From JAADHG01 sp964418645 (GTDB lineage: Bacteria > Bacteroidota > Bacteroidia > Flavobacteriales > Flavobacteriaceae): DNA of 32,224 nucleotides. The translations under genes were made by a program, and so were the position numbers. The stretch spans positions 1 to 32,224 of the forward strand of contig CAYQME010000027.1 of the NCBI GenBank assembly GCA_964418645.1, in the 5' to 3' direction. The stretch's first letter is position 1; each line of letters opens with the position of its first letter. This document shows positions 25,701-32,224 of the stretch, one piece after another. The notes below the pieces were generated by a model that saw only the letters and a program-made list of their open reading frames with translations, made no database searches and was not told the origin of the DNA.

Positions 25701-26972
25701 GTTTTCTAACTTTCCATAATCAAAACCTTCATTAACACCTGGCACTAAAATCCCAGCTGGTACTGTAGCTATATCTCTAATAGCATCCGTAATTTGAGAT
25801 CCAGGTCCACCAATATTAGTTGGGTCATATGCATTATTTCCATTACTTGGAAACGCATTTGGACCTGCAGTAACGTTTACCGGTGAGCCCAAAACGCTAG
25901 ACTCTCCTAAATCTTGAAGTGCTACAATATTTCTTACATCGTCCGTTTGATTAGATCGATTGGTTACCCAAACTTCTATCCTTGTAATTTGCAAGCCTTG
26001 ATTGTTTATATAAGGGTATGTTTTTAAGGCTTCGTCATAAGTGTCTCTAAAATATTGTGCTAAGAAAAAGTGTCTATTCTCATCATAGTCTAAGCCAAAA
26101 AACTCAAACTCTTCTAGAGTACCTCCTCCTTGGGCTACTACTGTTCGTGTTTGCGATTGTTGCTCAGAAAATATGCCTGTAATAGTGGTTTTACCAAACT
26201 GTAACTGTGTTTTTACTCCAAATAAACTTTGCGCACCCGTAATTAAAGAGCTATTTAAAGGCATACTTACATTACCAACTTCAATTTTTTGAATTATATC
26301 ATCTTCCGTTGGTGTATATTCTAGTTTTACTAAATTTTGAAAATCGAAAGTAGATTGTGTGTCGTAATTGGCAGTAACTTGGAGTCTTGTTCCAACTTTT
26401 CCTAAAAGACTTAAGTTAATACGTTGGTTAAAATCAAAATTAAAGCTACTTCTTCTTCTTGGGGAAAATGAAGGATTATCTTGTTTTGTAAACAATATTC
26501 CCATATCCATTTCTACTGATCCTTGTGGTATTACTTCAATAGTATTTCCCCCAAAAATCGTTTCAAAAAAATCGGAATCTACATATAAATCTGGAATAAG
26601 GTTTTTTTGCAACTCATCAGCTCCATTTTTTTTCCCATCATAAGCATCAATTTTCTGCTTGTAATAATTCTTTAAATTTTCTAATTCTACTAACCTTTGA
26701 AATTCTTTAGGAGATAAAATTATAGGATAATTTATATTGAATTTACCAACACTCTCCGTATAAATATATCTATCAGTAATTGGGTCGTAAGTATATTTAG
26801 ACACAATACTATTCGGATTTGGCATATTTAAATTACGAAAAGAAAATGTGGTACTCGTTGAATCTTTAACTGTTGGTTCTTGTGCATAGGTCACAATATA
26901 GAACAGTAACATAATGCCTGTAAGCATATATGTTTTGGTAGATTTGTAAAAATTAATGTTGGTAGTTTTCAA
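19758..26972 (-). CDS. sprA: Type IX secretion system translocon / cell-surface gliding protein SprA
   Basis: This 2404-residue protein forms the giant outer-membrane beta-barrel through which T9SS cargo such as adhesins and hydrolases leaves the cell. Its length nearly equals the roughly 2400 residues known for Flavobacterium SprA. It has a signal peptide (to about residue 31, TYAQ), many alternating beta-strand segments and recognisable SprA stretches such as ATANYDTQSTFDFQNLVKLEY, cut here for length, and a C-terminal strand ending LRYNFGN. The reading frame is unbroken. The start is TTG at 26972, five bases after the ruvA stop. An internal ATG at Met16 would leave a signal peptide without a positive n-region, so TTG is preferred. 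SprA is essential for gliding and T9SS secretion in relatives. GldK-N and other T9SS core genes are not in this window. Confidence 0.97.
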   Translation of the reverse strand: MKTTNINFYKSTKTYMLTGIMLLFYIVTYAQEPTVKDSTSTTFSFRNLNMPNPNSIVSKYTYDPITDRYIYTESVGKFNINYPIILSPKEFQRLVELENLKNYYKQKIDAYDGKKNGADELQKNLIPDLYVDSDFFETIFGGNTIEVIPQGSVEMDMGILFTKQDNPSFSPRRRSSFNFDFNQRINLSLLGKVGTRLQVTANYDTQSTFDFQNLVKLEYTPTEDDIIQKIEVGNVSMPLNSSLITGAQSLFGVKTQLQFGKTTITGIFSEQQSQTRTVVAQGGGTLEEFEFFGLDYDENRHFFLAQYFRDTYDEALKTYPYINNQGLQITRIEVWVTNRSNQTDDVRNIVALQDLGESSVLGSPVNVTAGPNAFPSNGNNAYDPTNIGGPGSQITDAIRDIATVPAGILVPGVNEGFDYGKLENAKKLTQGNEYILNSQLGYISLNQRLQNDEILAVAFQFTVGDQVFQVGEFANDGIDATGISIDGGTGNTIINNNSLVLKMLKSTVTNVQEPIWDLMMKNIYNTGSFQLDKEDFKLNIFYTETSPLNFITPVDGTPFPAPAPNEDALEETPLLRVFNLDKLNFNNDPQFNGDGFFDFVPGITVIQQNGKIIFTNVEPFGKYLFDVLDIDNNPSDNDLDYNDPTQYNPNQAKYVYDKLYKSTKTGALEDGEKNKFQIKGRYKSGGGTGIPIGAFNVPRGSVKVTAGGRVLVEGVDYTVNYQLGTVQILDPALQASNTPIQVSVENNAVFGQQTKRFSGINVEHQFNENFVLGATFLNLNERPITQKASYGAEPINNTIFGINGNFSTEVPFLTRLANKLPNIDTDAPSNLSVRGEFAYLLPGAPKGSNFNSEATTYVDDFEGTQNAIDMLSPISWHLSSRPRGLGRVYSEGPEDDNGVQNGYDRAQLNWYTIDPIFYSSLRPSGISDDDMSNLYTRRVSIEEIFPQIDIVQGQTTVINPLDLAYYPSERGAYNMDPNASNNTLVNPQDSWAGIIRQLTSTDFEQANVEYIDFWMLDPFLDNPSNPGGKLTINLGNISEDILKDGRKQYENGLDESGDISTLPQTVWGSVVPQNQSLIYAFSSLGQERINQDVGYDGYDDAEEASVFPAFAGLSDPAKDNYSYFLNTEGDIFDRYKLYNGQEGNSPDTFSQTNRGSTTEPDVEDINRDNTMNTIDSYFEYELDITPTSLANPNNSSVRDRKEVTVTLPNGDSRLVRWYQFRIPLTASTRQVGGISDFRSIRFMRLYLKEFTQDVVLRFGTLDLVRSDWRRYQLSLDNDPNNDADGTEFNVGIIGIQENDGTYVSPPGVEREQLNNNNTLVRQNEQSLVVNTCKLEPEDSRAVYKNISVDMRQFKKLRMFIHAEEGTSPGIADGDAIGFIRMGNDFTQNYYQIEIPLEVSPGGSISETAVWPDVNEINFPIEVLAKIKALGISEGTLGNLDPTFYDVIDGVLTETPVPEFSPYTIGQHRVAIKGNPNFGDIRTLMVGIKNSRQDNVDVCAEVWFNELRLSDMDNKGGWAAIVSMDTNIADFMDISATGRRSTTGFGTIEQGPNERSREDVKQYDVVTNVNLGQLLPKNWGLQIPFNYGQSEAIITPEYDQQYKDVKLQTRLDAAANSNERETIRKQSEDYTKRQSINFIGVRKQRTGEATPRFYDVENVTLNYSFNQVEHRDFEIENALDQNIRVGANYNFSFNPIKIEPFKKNDSLFKGKYWKILKDFNFNLLPTSFSVNSDFVRQFNKQKFREIDLGGSNISIEELFRRNYTFNFQYTINYDLTDALRLNFTASNNNIVRNYFINDNLNGSQDPSKDVWDGFFDVGDPNRQFQQLGLNYEIPINKIPALSFLTATYAYTGDFLWQKGSDLFGNLTIDGQTYNLGNSVSNANTHNLNATLDMKRLYSYIGLVRKKSKSTAGNSKSNRGVPATNANQKQAAKSKNNAAFNTVVDILTMVKRVQINYTENNGSFLPGYLQTPGFIGTTKPTFGYTFGSQRDIRHLAARNGWLTVFPDFNQQYTETQNKNLILSATVEPVRDLKIDVTGGRTYASNFTENFNTTDTNGDGFSDTYNSLIQNTFGNFNISTSLIKTAFKSSDENGSIPFEDFRANRLIIARRLAQRDGVNFSNPANFENGDVTGFPLGYGKSNQAVLLPAFLAAYSGTDASKVKLGAFRDVPIPNWSLKYTGFMKMKWFKKHFKRFSVAHGYSASYTINQFRTNLDYNAPDLGADYNTQNQNVLDQSGNYKNETLFSNINLVEQFSPLIKLDFEMKNSMKILAEIRKDRVLSLSFDNNLLTEIQGKEYIFGLGYRIKDVKINSKMAGPRKVIKSDLNMKADVSVRENKTIIRYLDLDNNQVTSGQTIWSLKYTADYAFSKNLTGIFFFDYSFSEYAISTAFPQTSIRSGLTLRYNFGN

Positions 26973-26977
26973 ATCAA

Positions 26978-27559
26978 TTATAAATTTTTTAAGGCTTCTT
27001 TTATTATAACTTCTACACTTACGTCATGGTTATTAGAAATAATCTTATTTACAACACGTTCCGATTGTTTCTTAGAAAAACCAAGAACTTCTAAAGCAGA
27101 TAACGCTTCATCGGAGTTAGTATTGTTGCTAGAGGTTATTCCCTCGTCAATATCATAAATTTTTAGGACTTTATCTTTTAGTTCAATAATAACACGCTGT
27201 GCAGTTTTTAAACCAATTCCTTTAACTGATTGAATTAATGCTACATCTCCTACCGCAATCCCTTCTCGCACTTGTTTTGGCGTTAATGATGATAGCATTG
27301 TACGTGCAATGCTAGTTCCAATACCACTTACCGAAATAAGCAAACGAAATATTTCACGTTCACTTAATGAAGAAAATCCAAATAATGTGTGTGCATCTTC
27401 TTTAACCTGAAGGTGCGTAAAAAGTTTTAAGTTTTCTTGATCTTGTATTTGTGAATACGTATGCAAAGAAATATTTAGCATATAACCAACACCGTTACAG
27501 TCTATCACAACATCAGTAGGTTTTTTCTCTATAAGTCTTCCTTGGATATGGGTAATCAT
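26978..27559 (-). CDS. ruvA: Holliday junction branch migration protein RuvA
   Basis: This 193-residue cytoplasmic protein binds four-way junctions and loads RuvB. It has an N-terminal OB-fold (MITHIQGRLIEKKPT), two helix-hairpin-helix motifs (SGIGTSIARTML and VKGIGLKTAQRVIIELKDK) and a C-terminal three-helix domain (DEALSALEVLGFSKKQSERVV) that contacts RuvB. All parts are of normal size. It sits 5 bp upstream of sprA and probably opens that transcript. A TACATTTG element 23 bases before the ATG could serve as -7, but no TTG is well spaced from it. ruvB is in the same window but 3.4 kb away, split off by maeB and queG. Confidence 0.97.
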   Translation of the reverse strand: MITHIQGRLIEKKPTDVVIDCNGVGYMLNISLHTYSQIQDQENLKLFTHLQVKEDAHTLFGFSSLSEREIFRLLISVSGIGTSIARTMLSSLTPKQVREGIAVGDVALIQSVKGIGLKTAQRVIIELKDKVLKIYDIDEGITSSNNTNSDEALSALEVLGFSKKQSERVVNKIISNNHDVSVEVIIKEALKNL

Positions 27560-27581
27560 TAATCAAATTTTGTTATCGTCC

Positions 27582-27589
27582 CAAATGTA
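27582..27589 (-). promoter_or_regulatory. Possible -7 element for the ruvA-sprA transcript
   Basis: On the minus strand TACATTTG matches TAnnTTTG and lies 22 bases before the ruvA ATG. The nearest TTG upstream is only 14 bases away, shorter than the accepted spacing, so only the -7 half is convincing. Confidence 0.35.
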
Positions 27590-27641
27590 ATAAAATTATT
27601 ATACAATATAACGAGATAATCTAACCGTAAAACATATGCTT

Positions 27642-29918
27642 TTAATCTCTTTTCTGCTTCTTTTGAGCATCAATTACAGCAATAGCAGTCATGTTTACAA
27701 TTTCATCTACACTAGCATCCAATTGCAAAATATGCGCAGGTTTTCTTAATCCCATCATAATTGGCCCAATATTATCGGCCTTATTAAGCTCTTTTAAAAG
27801 CTTATAGGTAATATTAGCCGAATCTAAGTTTGGAAATATAAGCGTATTCACTTTTCTCCCTGCTAGCTTTGAAAAAGGAAATATATCTTGGCGCATTTCA
27901 TTATTAAGCGCAAAATCTGTTTGAAACTCACCATCTACTATTAAACTTGGGTAAAAACGATGCATATACGACACGGCTTCTCTTACTTTAGATGCTTTTT
28001 CATGATCTGAAGATCCAAAATTTGAATATGATATCATTGCAATTACGGGTTCGAGTCCAAACATTTTTACGGTTGTAGCTGTCATTTGGGCTATTTTGGC
28101 AAGATCTTTAGAATTGGGGTCAATATTTATTGATGTATCACTCAAAAATAGTGGTCCTCGTTGGGTCATCATTAAGTTGGTCGTAGCTATTCTAGTAGCT
28201 CCTTTATCAAGGCCTATTAACTCTAATATGGGTTTTACAACGGTAGGATAATTTCTAGAATATCCTGAAATAAGAGCATCAGCATCGCCTTCATTTACCA
28301 TCATTGCAGCATAATAGTTACGTTCTCGCATCAGTTTTTTTGCAGTATGCAATGTAATCCCTCGTCGTTTACGTCTTTCCCAGTATATTTTGGCGTAAGC
28401 ATCTTTTTTATGTCTTTCATCATCCGATTTTGGGTCAATAATAGTCACTTTTGCGTCAAAATCAATTTCTTTTTTTAAGCGTCTAATAATATCTATGCGT
28501 CCTAATAAAATTGGAATAGCAATCCCTTCATCATAAACAATTTGAGCTGCTTTTAAAACTACTAAATGGTCGGCCTCTGCAAAAACAACGCGTTTTGGGT
28601 CTAATTTAGCACGATTGTGTAATAAACGTACTAGCTTATGGTCACTTCCTAAACGTTCCAATAATGCTTCTTTATATTTTTGCCAATCCTTAATGGGGTG
28701 AGTTGCAACTCCACTTTCCATGGCAGCTTTAGCTACAGCCACTGGAACCGTTGCAATTAATCTAGGGTCAAACGGTTTAGGGATTATATATTCTTTTCCA
28801 AATGCTAACTTAGTCTTGCCGTAGGCAATATTTACTTGTTCTGGTACAGGCTCTTTGGCTAAATTAGCAAGTGCAATAACTGCAGCTTTTTTCATTGCTT
28901 CATTAATAACTGTAGCACGAACATCTAACGCACCTCTAAAAATAAATGGAAATCCAAGTACATTATTTACTTGGTTTGGATGATCACTTCTTCCCGTTGC
29001 CATGATGATATCGTCTCGGGTATCAATAGCTAATTGATAGGCAATTTCAGGATTTGGATTTGCCAAAGCAAAAACTATAGGGTTTTTAGCCATCACCTTT
29101 ATCATATTTGGTGTTACTATATCCGCTTTTGACAAACCTATAAACACATCTGCTTTTTTCATAGCTTGCTCTAAGGTGGCAATGTTTCTTAAAGTTGCAA
29201 ATTCTGCTTTTTGAGTGGATAAATTACTTCTATCTTTTCTAATAACCCCTTTACTATCAAGCATTACAATATTTTCTCGCTTTGCACCAAAAGATTGATA
29301 TAATCGCGTACACGAAATTGCAGCAGCTCCAGCACCACTTATTACAATTTTTACCTTTCCAATTTTCTTTTTTGCAATTTCTATAGCATTCAACAATGCC
29401 GCAGCAGAAATAATGGCAGTACCATGTTGGTCGTCATGCATGACTGGAATATCGAGCTCCTCTTTTAGTCGTCTTTCAATTTCAAAAGCTTCAGGAGCTT
29501 TTATATCTTCAAGATTTATACCACCAAAGGTTGGTGCTATATGCTTTACAGTCTGGATAAACTCTTCTACATTTTCAGTATCTATTTCAATATCAAAAAC
29601 ATCGATATCTGCAAATATTTTAAACAATAATCCTTTTCCTTCCATCACAGGTTTTGATGCCTCAGGACCAATATTTCCTAATCCTAAAACTGCTGTCCCA
29701 TTTGAAATAACTGCTACCAAATTTCCTTTGGCTGTATATTTATAAGAGTTGCTTTTATCTTTTTCTATTTCAAGACAAGGTTCGGCTACACCAGGAGAAT
29801 ATGCTAACGATAAATCTCTTTGGGTGGCATATTTTTTTGTAGGAACTACTTTAATTTTTCCAGGAGTTGGTTGTGAGTGATATAATAACGCTTCACTACG
29901 TTTATTTTGCTTACTCAT
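27642..29918 (-). CDS. maeB: NADP-dependent malic enzyme, MaeB type (malic enzyme-phosphotransacetylase fusion)
   Basis: This 758-residue cytoplasmic enzyme decarboxylates malate to pyruvate, supplying NADPH. The N-terminal malic enzyme half (about 1-420) shows LSLAYSPGVAEPC with Tyr40, the lysine at position 95, ED at 137-138, MHDDQHGTAI with the metal-binding aspartates (160-169) and the nucleotide-binding GAGAAA (195-200). The C-terminal half (about 430-758) resembles phosphate acetyltransferase, a common fusion in large MaeB proteins, where it is regulatory and usually lacks transferase activity. The length is standard for MaeB. A separate promoter precedes it, and a palindromic repeat (R5) lies in the predicted leader. 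Confidence 0.96.
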   Translation of the reverse strand: MSKQNKRSEALLYHSQPTPGKIKVVPTKKYATQRDLSLAYSPGVAEPCLEIEKDKSNSYKYTAKGNLVAVISNGTAVLGLGNIGPEASKPVMEGKGLLFKIFADIDVFDIEIDTENVEEFIQTVKHIAPTFGGINLEDIKAPEAFEIERRLKEELDIPVMHDDQHGTAIISAAALLNAIEIAKKKIGKVKIVISGAGAAAISCTRLYQSFGAKRENIVMLDSKGVIRKDRSNLSTQKAEFATLRNIATLEQAMKKADVFIGLSKADIVTPNMIKVMAKNPIVFALANPNPEIAYQLAIDTRDDIIMATGRSDHPNQVNNVLGFPFIFRGALDVRATVINEAMKKAAVIALANLAKEPVPEQVNIAYGKTKLAFGKEYIIPKPFDPRLIATVPVAVAKAAMESGVATHPIKDWQKYKEALLERLGSDHKLVRLLHNRAKLDPKRVVFAEADHLVVLKAAQIVYDEGIAIPILLGRIDIIRRLKKEIDFDAKVTIIDPKSDDERHKKDAYAKIYWERRKRRGITLHTAKKLMRERNYYAAMMVNEGDADALISGYSRNYPTVVKPILELIGLDKGATRIATTNLMMTQRGPLFLSDTSINIDPNSKDLAKIAQMTATTVKMFGLEPVIAMISYSNFGSSDHEKASKVREAVSYMHRFYPSLIVDGEFQTDFALNNEMRQDIFPFSKLAGRKVNTLIFPNLDSANITYKLLKELNKADNIGPIMMGLRKPAHILQLDASVDEIVNMTAIAVIDAQKKQKRD

Positions 29919-29932
29919 GATATTATCTAATT

Positions 29933-29960
29933 AGATTCTGGCTTTCGCCTGAAGAATAAT
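29933..29960. repeat. Intergenic imperfect palindrome, copy R5 (ATTCT/AGAAT arms, diverged)
   Basis: GATTCTGGCTTTCGCCTGA followed by AGAATAA lies just upstream of maeB. ATTCT pairs with AGAAT and an inner GGC with GCC around TTTC. It resembles the TCCTGC-TTTC-GCAGGA type of element and is the least regular copy. Confidence 0.45.
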
Positions 29961-30000
29961 TTTCTAAGAGTTTGTTAATTAGGAACAAATTCCCAACCAA

Positions 30001-30034
30001 CAAAGGTACGATGTTGTGCTTAATAGTCACACAA
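30001..30034 (-). promoter_or_regulatory. Predicted promoter for maeB
   Basis: On the minus strand TACCTTTG (30001-30008) matches the -7 element. A TTG at 30032-30034 is 23 bases upstream, at the long end of the accepted spacing. Transcription would start near 29994 and leave a leader of about 75 bases that contains repeat R5. Confidence 0.5.
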
Positions 30035-30040
30035 ATAATA

Positions 30041-30964
30041 CTATTCTTTTAAGAATTTGATATTTCTAGACAGTCCAGAAAATTTAGTGCGCTTTACTGC
30101 TGAATTTTTAAATACTTTATTAAAGGTGTCTTGGGTAATTTCCTCCCAATCTTTTCTGTTCATAGACAACAGTTTTGGATGCGGATTAAAAAGCGGTTGA
30201 CTATGTGGTGTTGAAAACCGATTCCAAGGACATACATCCTGACAAATATCGCAACCAAACATCCAATCTTCAAATTGACCTTTTACATTATTTGGTATTT
30301 GTTTTTTTAACTCTATAGTGAAATATGAAATACATTTACTGCCATCTACCACATAAGGTTCAACAATAGCTTGTGTTGGGCAGGCATCAATACAAGCAGT
30401 ACATTCTCCACAATGGTCTGTTACAGGCAAATCATAATCTAAGTCTAAATCAATAATGAGTTCTGCGATAAAATAAAATGAACCAACTTGTTGCGTCAAT
30501 AAATTACTGTGTTTACCAATCCAACCTAAACCCGATTTTGCAGCCCAAGCTTTATCCAACACAGGAGCAGAATCTACAAAAGCTCTACCTTCTACTTCTC
30601 CAATTTCTTCTTGAATAAATTGAAGCAACTGTTTGAATTTATCCTTAATAACGAAATGATAATCTGTCCCGTAAGCATATTTGGATAGCTTAAAGCTGTT
30701 TTGTGTTTGTTGCTTTTCTGGATAGTAATTGAGTAATAAAGAAATAACAGATTTTGACCCTTCTACCAGTTTTGTTGGGTCTAATCGCTTGTCAAAATGG
30801 TTTTCCATATACTGCATCTCTCCTTGCATATTGTTGTTTAACCATTTTTCTAACCGAGGTGCTTCTGTTTCCAAAAATTCAGCTTTACTAAAACCACAAG
30901 ATAAAAAACCGAGGCGTTTGGCTTCGGTTTTGATGAGGTTGGTATAATTTTGTTTTTTGTTCAT
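30041..30964 (-). CDS. queG: Epoxyqueuosine reductase
   Basis: This 307-residue cytoplasmic enzyme uses cobalamin and two 4Fe-4S clusters for the last step of queuosine synthesis in tRNA, reducing epoxyqueuosine. Cluster ligands are visible: CGECTACIDACP (Cys185, 188, 191, 195) and Cys211 with CDICQDVCP (Cys238, 241, 245). The conserved catalytic region VDSAPVLDKAWAAKSGLGWIGK lies around residues 130-151. It lacks the long HEAT extension seen in some Gram-positive forms, so the length is normal for this group. It is 42 bp downstream of ruvB, separated by repeat R4, and has no obvious promoter of its own. Confidence 0.96.
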   Translation of the reverse strand: MNKKQNYTNLIKTEAKRLGFLSCGFSKAEFLETEAPRLEKWLNNNMQGEMQYMENHFDKRLDPTKLVEGSKSVISLLLNYYPEKQQTQNSFKLSKYAYGTDYHFVIKDKFKQLLQFIQEEIGEVEGRAFVDSAPVLDKAWAAKSGLGWIGKHSNLLTQQVGSFYFIAELIIDLDLDYDLPVTDHCGECTACIDACPTQAIVEPYVVDGSKCISYFTIELKKQIPNNVKGQFEDWMFGCDICQDVCPWNRFSTPHSQPLFNPHPKLLSMNRKDWEEITQDTFNKVFKNSAVKRTKFSGLSRNIKFLKE

Positions 30965-30973
30965 TTTTGATAA

Positions 30974-30999
30974 GATTCTGAAACAAGTTCAGAATGACA
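30974..30999. repeat. Intergenic palindrome, copy R4 (ATTCTGAA/TTCAGAAT arms)
   Basis: ATTCTGAA (30975-30982) and TTCAGAAT (30988-30995) form a perfect 8-bp stem with loop ACAAG, followed by GACA. It lies between the ruvB stop and the queG start. It has the longest stem of the group. Confidence 0.7.
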
Positions 31000-31006
31000 T
31001 TATGTG

Positions 31007-32029
31007 TCAAAACAAGCCACCTTGAGTTGCGCCTTTAATTCTACCAAGGTGTTTATACGCCAATTCTGTAACTTCTCTCCCTCGTGGTGTTCGCATTATA
31101 AATCCTTGCTGTATTAAAAAAGGTTCGTACACTTCTTCAATGGTTTCTGTGTTTTCGCTCACTGCTGTTGCTAAGGTTGTTATCCCTACTGGTCCTCCTT
31201 TAAATTTATCGATAATTGTAGTTAAAATTTTATTATCCATTTCATCCAAACCATGTGCATCTACATTCAATGCTTTTAAGCTATACTTAGAAATTTCAAT
31301 ATCAATTTTGCCATCCCCTTTTATTTGTGCAAAATCACGAACGCGTCGTAATAAGGCATTTGCTATTCTTGGTGTACCACGGCTTCGTCCTGCAATTTCT
31401 ATTGCTGCTTCCATTGAAAGAGAAACGTCTAAAATATTTGCGCTACGTTGTACTATAGTTGTTAGTAATTCTGTTTTGTAGTATTCTAACCGACTACTAA
31501 TTCCAAAACGTGCTCGCATAGGCGCAGTAAGTAACCCTGAGCGTGTCGTGGCGCCAACTAATGTGAATGGGTTTAGGTTAATTTGAACCGTTCTTGCGTT
31601 TGGTCCAGACTCAATCATGATATCAATTTTATAATCCTCCATCGCAGAATACAAATACTCTTCAACAATAGGGCTTAGACGATGAATTTCATCAATAAAT
31701 AAGACATCTCTTTCTTCAAGATTAGTAAGTAATCCGGCCAAATCTCCTGGCTTATCTATAACAGGACCCGAAGTTACCTTAACACCAACACCTAACTCAT
31801 TAGCCAAAATATGAGCTAATGTGGTTTTTCCTAATCCTGGTGGACCATGAAATAAAGTGTGGTCCAAAGCGTCTCCTCGCTTATTGGATGCCTTAACGAA
31901 TATTCTTAAATTTTCTAAAATCTGATCTTGTCCAGCAAAATCATCAAAAGAAAGTGGTCTTAAGGCTCTTTCTATATCATGCTCTTCTGGAGTAAAATCT
32001 TCACTTGAAGGATTAAGATTTTCGTTCAT
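31007..32029 (-). CDS. ruvB: Holliday junction branch migration helicase RuvB
   Basis: This 340-residue AAA+ motor drives branch migration with RuvA. Walker A GPPGLGKTT (62-70), Walker B DEIH (113-116), sensor-1 GATTRSG and the arginine-finger region APMRARFG are all present. The C-terminal winged helix with QQGFIMRTPRGREVTELAYKH, cut here, completes the standard chain. It is the first gene after the oxidase subunit I terminator. A TATATTTG just before the ATG would make a nearly leaderless transcript, but no -33 element supports it. The ATG at 32029 gives the usual N-terminal length. Confidence 0.97.
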   Translation of the reverse strand: MNENLNPSSEDFTPEEHDIERALRPLSFDDFAGQDQILENLRIFVKASNKRGDALDHTLFHGPPGLGKTTLAHILANELGVGVKVTSGPVIDKPGDLAGLLTNLEERDVLFIDEIHRLSPIVEEYLYSAMEDYKIDIMIESGPNARTVQINLNPFTLVGATTRSGLLTAPMRARFGISSRLEYYKTELLTTIVQRSANILDVSLSMEAAIEIAGRSRGTPRIANALLRRVRDFAQIKGDGKIDIEISKYSLKALNVDAHGLDEMDNKILTTIIDKFKGGPVGITTLATAVSENTETIEEVYEPFLIQQGFIMRTPRGREVTELAYKHLGRIKGATQGGLF

Positions 32030-32040
32030 GCCTCAAATAT

Positions 32041-32072
32041 AAAGAAAAAGCCTTTCTAATTGGAAAGGCTTT
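32041..32072 (-). terminator. Rho-independent terminator after cytochrome oxidase subunit I
   Basis: AAAGCCTTTC (32047-32056) pairs with GAAAGGCTTT (32063-32072) over a 6-base loop, a perfect 10-bp stem. On the minus strand it is followed by TTTTTCTTT. It stands between the subunit I stop and the ruvB start, so ruvB should be transcribed separately or by leak-through. Confidence 0.88.
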
Positions 32073-32099
32073 AAATATATTATTTAACTGTTTTTATAA

Positions 32100-32224
32100 C
32101 TAATGTTGTAGCTCTTCTTCGCCTTCTTTTAAAGGTACATTTTGAGGTACAAAATCATCATCATGACCCGGTTTACTATAATCATAAGACCAACGGTAAA
32201 CATGAGGAATCTCACCTTCCCAGT
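32100..32224 (-). CDS. Cytochrome c oxidase subunit I (C-terminal fragment, gene continues past window)
   Basis: Reading the minus strand from the right edge gives 40 in-frame codons and a TAG stop at 32100-32102. The peptide starts WEGEIPHVYRWSYDY and continues SKPGHDDDFVPQNVPL to an acidic end EEELQH. This tail is the cytoplasmic C-terminus typical of Bacteroidetes oxidase subunit I, which I recognise from the WEGEIPHVYRW and KPGHDDDF words. The catalytic helices with heme and CuB ligands lie outside the window. A terminator follows. It places the main oxidase operon immediately to the right, separate from the subunit III/IV operon 18 kb to the left. Confidence 0.82.
   Translation of the reverse strand, partial: WEGEIPHVYRWSYDYSKPGHDDDFVPQNVPLKEGEEELQH

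Noticed and set aside
29971..29989. TTTGTT...AACAAA hairpin in the maeB leader as a riboswitch
   Set aside because: A 6-bp A/T stem with no further conserved structure does not resemble any riboswitch class I know.
32034..32041. TATATTTG as a ruvB promoter element
   Set aside because: It lies five bases from the ATG, which would give an almost leaderless transcript, and no TTG stands 17-23 bases upstream, where the terminator stem sits instead.
1..32224. CRISPR arrays, phage or transposon genes, tRNA or rRNA genes
   Set aside because: No regularly spaced direct repeats, integrase or transposase motifs, or cloverleaf sequences were seen. Intergenic gaps are all under 150 bp.

Overview
The window is AT-rich chromosomal DNA from a member of the Bacteroidetes, almost certainly a gliding-type Flavobacteriaceae. 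The evidence is a full-length SprA (the outer-membrane channel of the type IX secretion system), a RemB-like Wzi-type barrel, flavobacterial cytochrome oxidase gene sets, and promoters of the Bacteroidetes form TTG-N19/20-TAnnTTTG. It looks like conserved core genome. I see no phage, insertion sequence, CRISPR array, tRNA or rRNA. No gene-free stretch exceeds 150 bp.

Layout from left to right. (1) 1-2126, plus strand: the 3' part of a DUF255/YyaL-type thioredoxin-domain protein, then a small DUF1304 membrane protein. (2) 2199-8561, minus strand: tsaB behind its own promoter, then a five-gene MacAB-TolC type export operon, transcribed ATPase, permease, permease, adaptor, TolC. (3) 8677-14044, minus strand: a cytochrome oxidase subunit and assembly cluster, transcribed cyoE, two subunit III genes, subunit IV, a terminator, a cysteine-less Sco-like protein, SCO, DUF420 (CtaM-like) and a 70-residue CxxC membrane protein. 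(4) 14191-15075, plus strand: an exported metallo-beta-lactamase-fold hydrolase. (5) 15082-18919, minus strand: RemB-like protein and two tandem TonB proteins, with strong terminators after each TonB gene. (6) 18978-27559, minus strand: VanZ-like protein, gcvH, the 7.2-kb sprA and ruvA, tightly packed in the transcribed order ruvA-sprA-gcvH-vanZ. (7) 27642-32029, minus strand: malic enzyme (maeB), queG and ruvB. (8) 32100-32224, minus strand: the last 40 codons of cytochrome c oxidase subunit I, followed by a terminator.

Functional themes. Oxidase subunit I enters at the right edge, while subunits III and IV, heme O synthase and copper and heme assembly factors lie about 18 kb away. Between them sit cell-surface and gliding genes (SprA, RemB-like, two TonBs) and housekeeping genes (RuvAB, MaeB, QueG, GcvH). 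The two TonBs and the N-terminus of the RemB-like protein share a TonB C-terminal-like domain with a conserved cysteine pair, which ties these three genes together.

I did not find a clearly new multi-gene system. The least explained signals are a family of short intergenic imperfect palindromes whose paired arms co-vary, the TonB-like domain fused to a Wzi-type barrel, the cysteine-less Sco partner overlapping SCO, and a tiny CxxC membrane protein in the oxidase assembly cluster.
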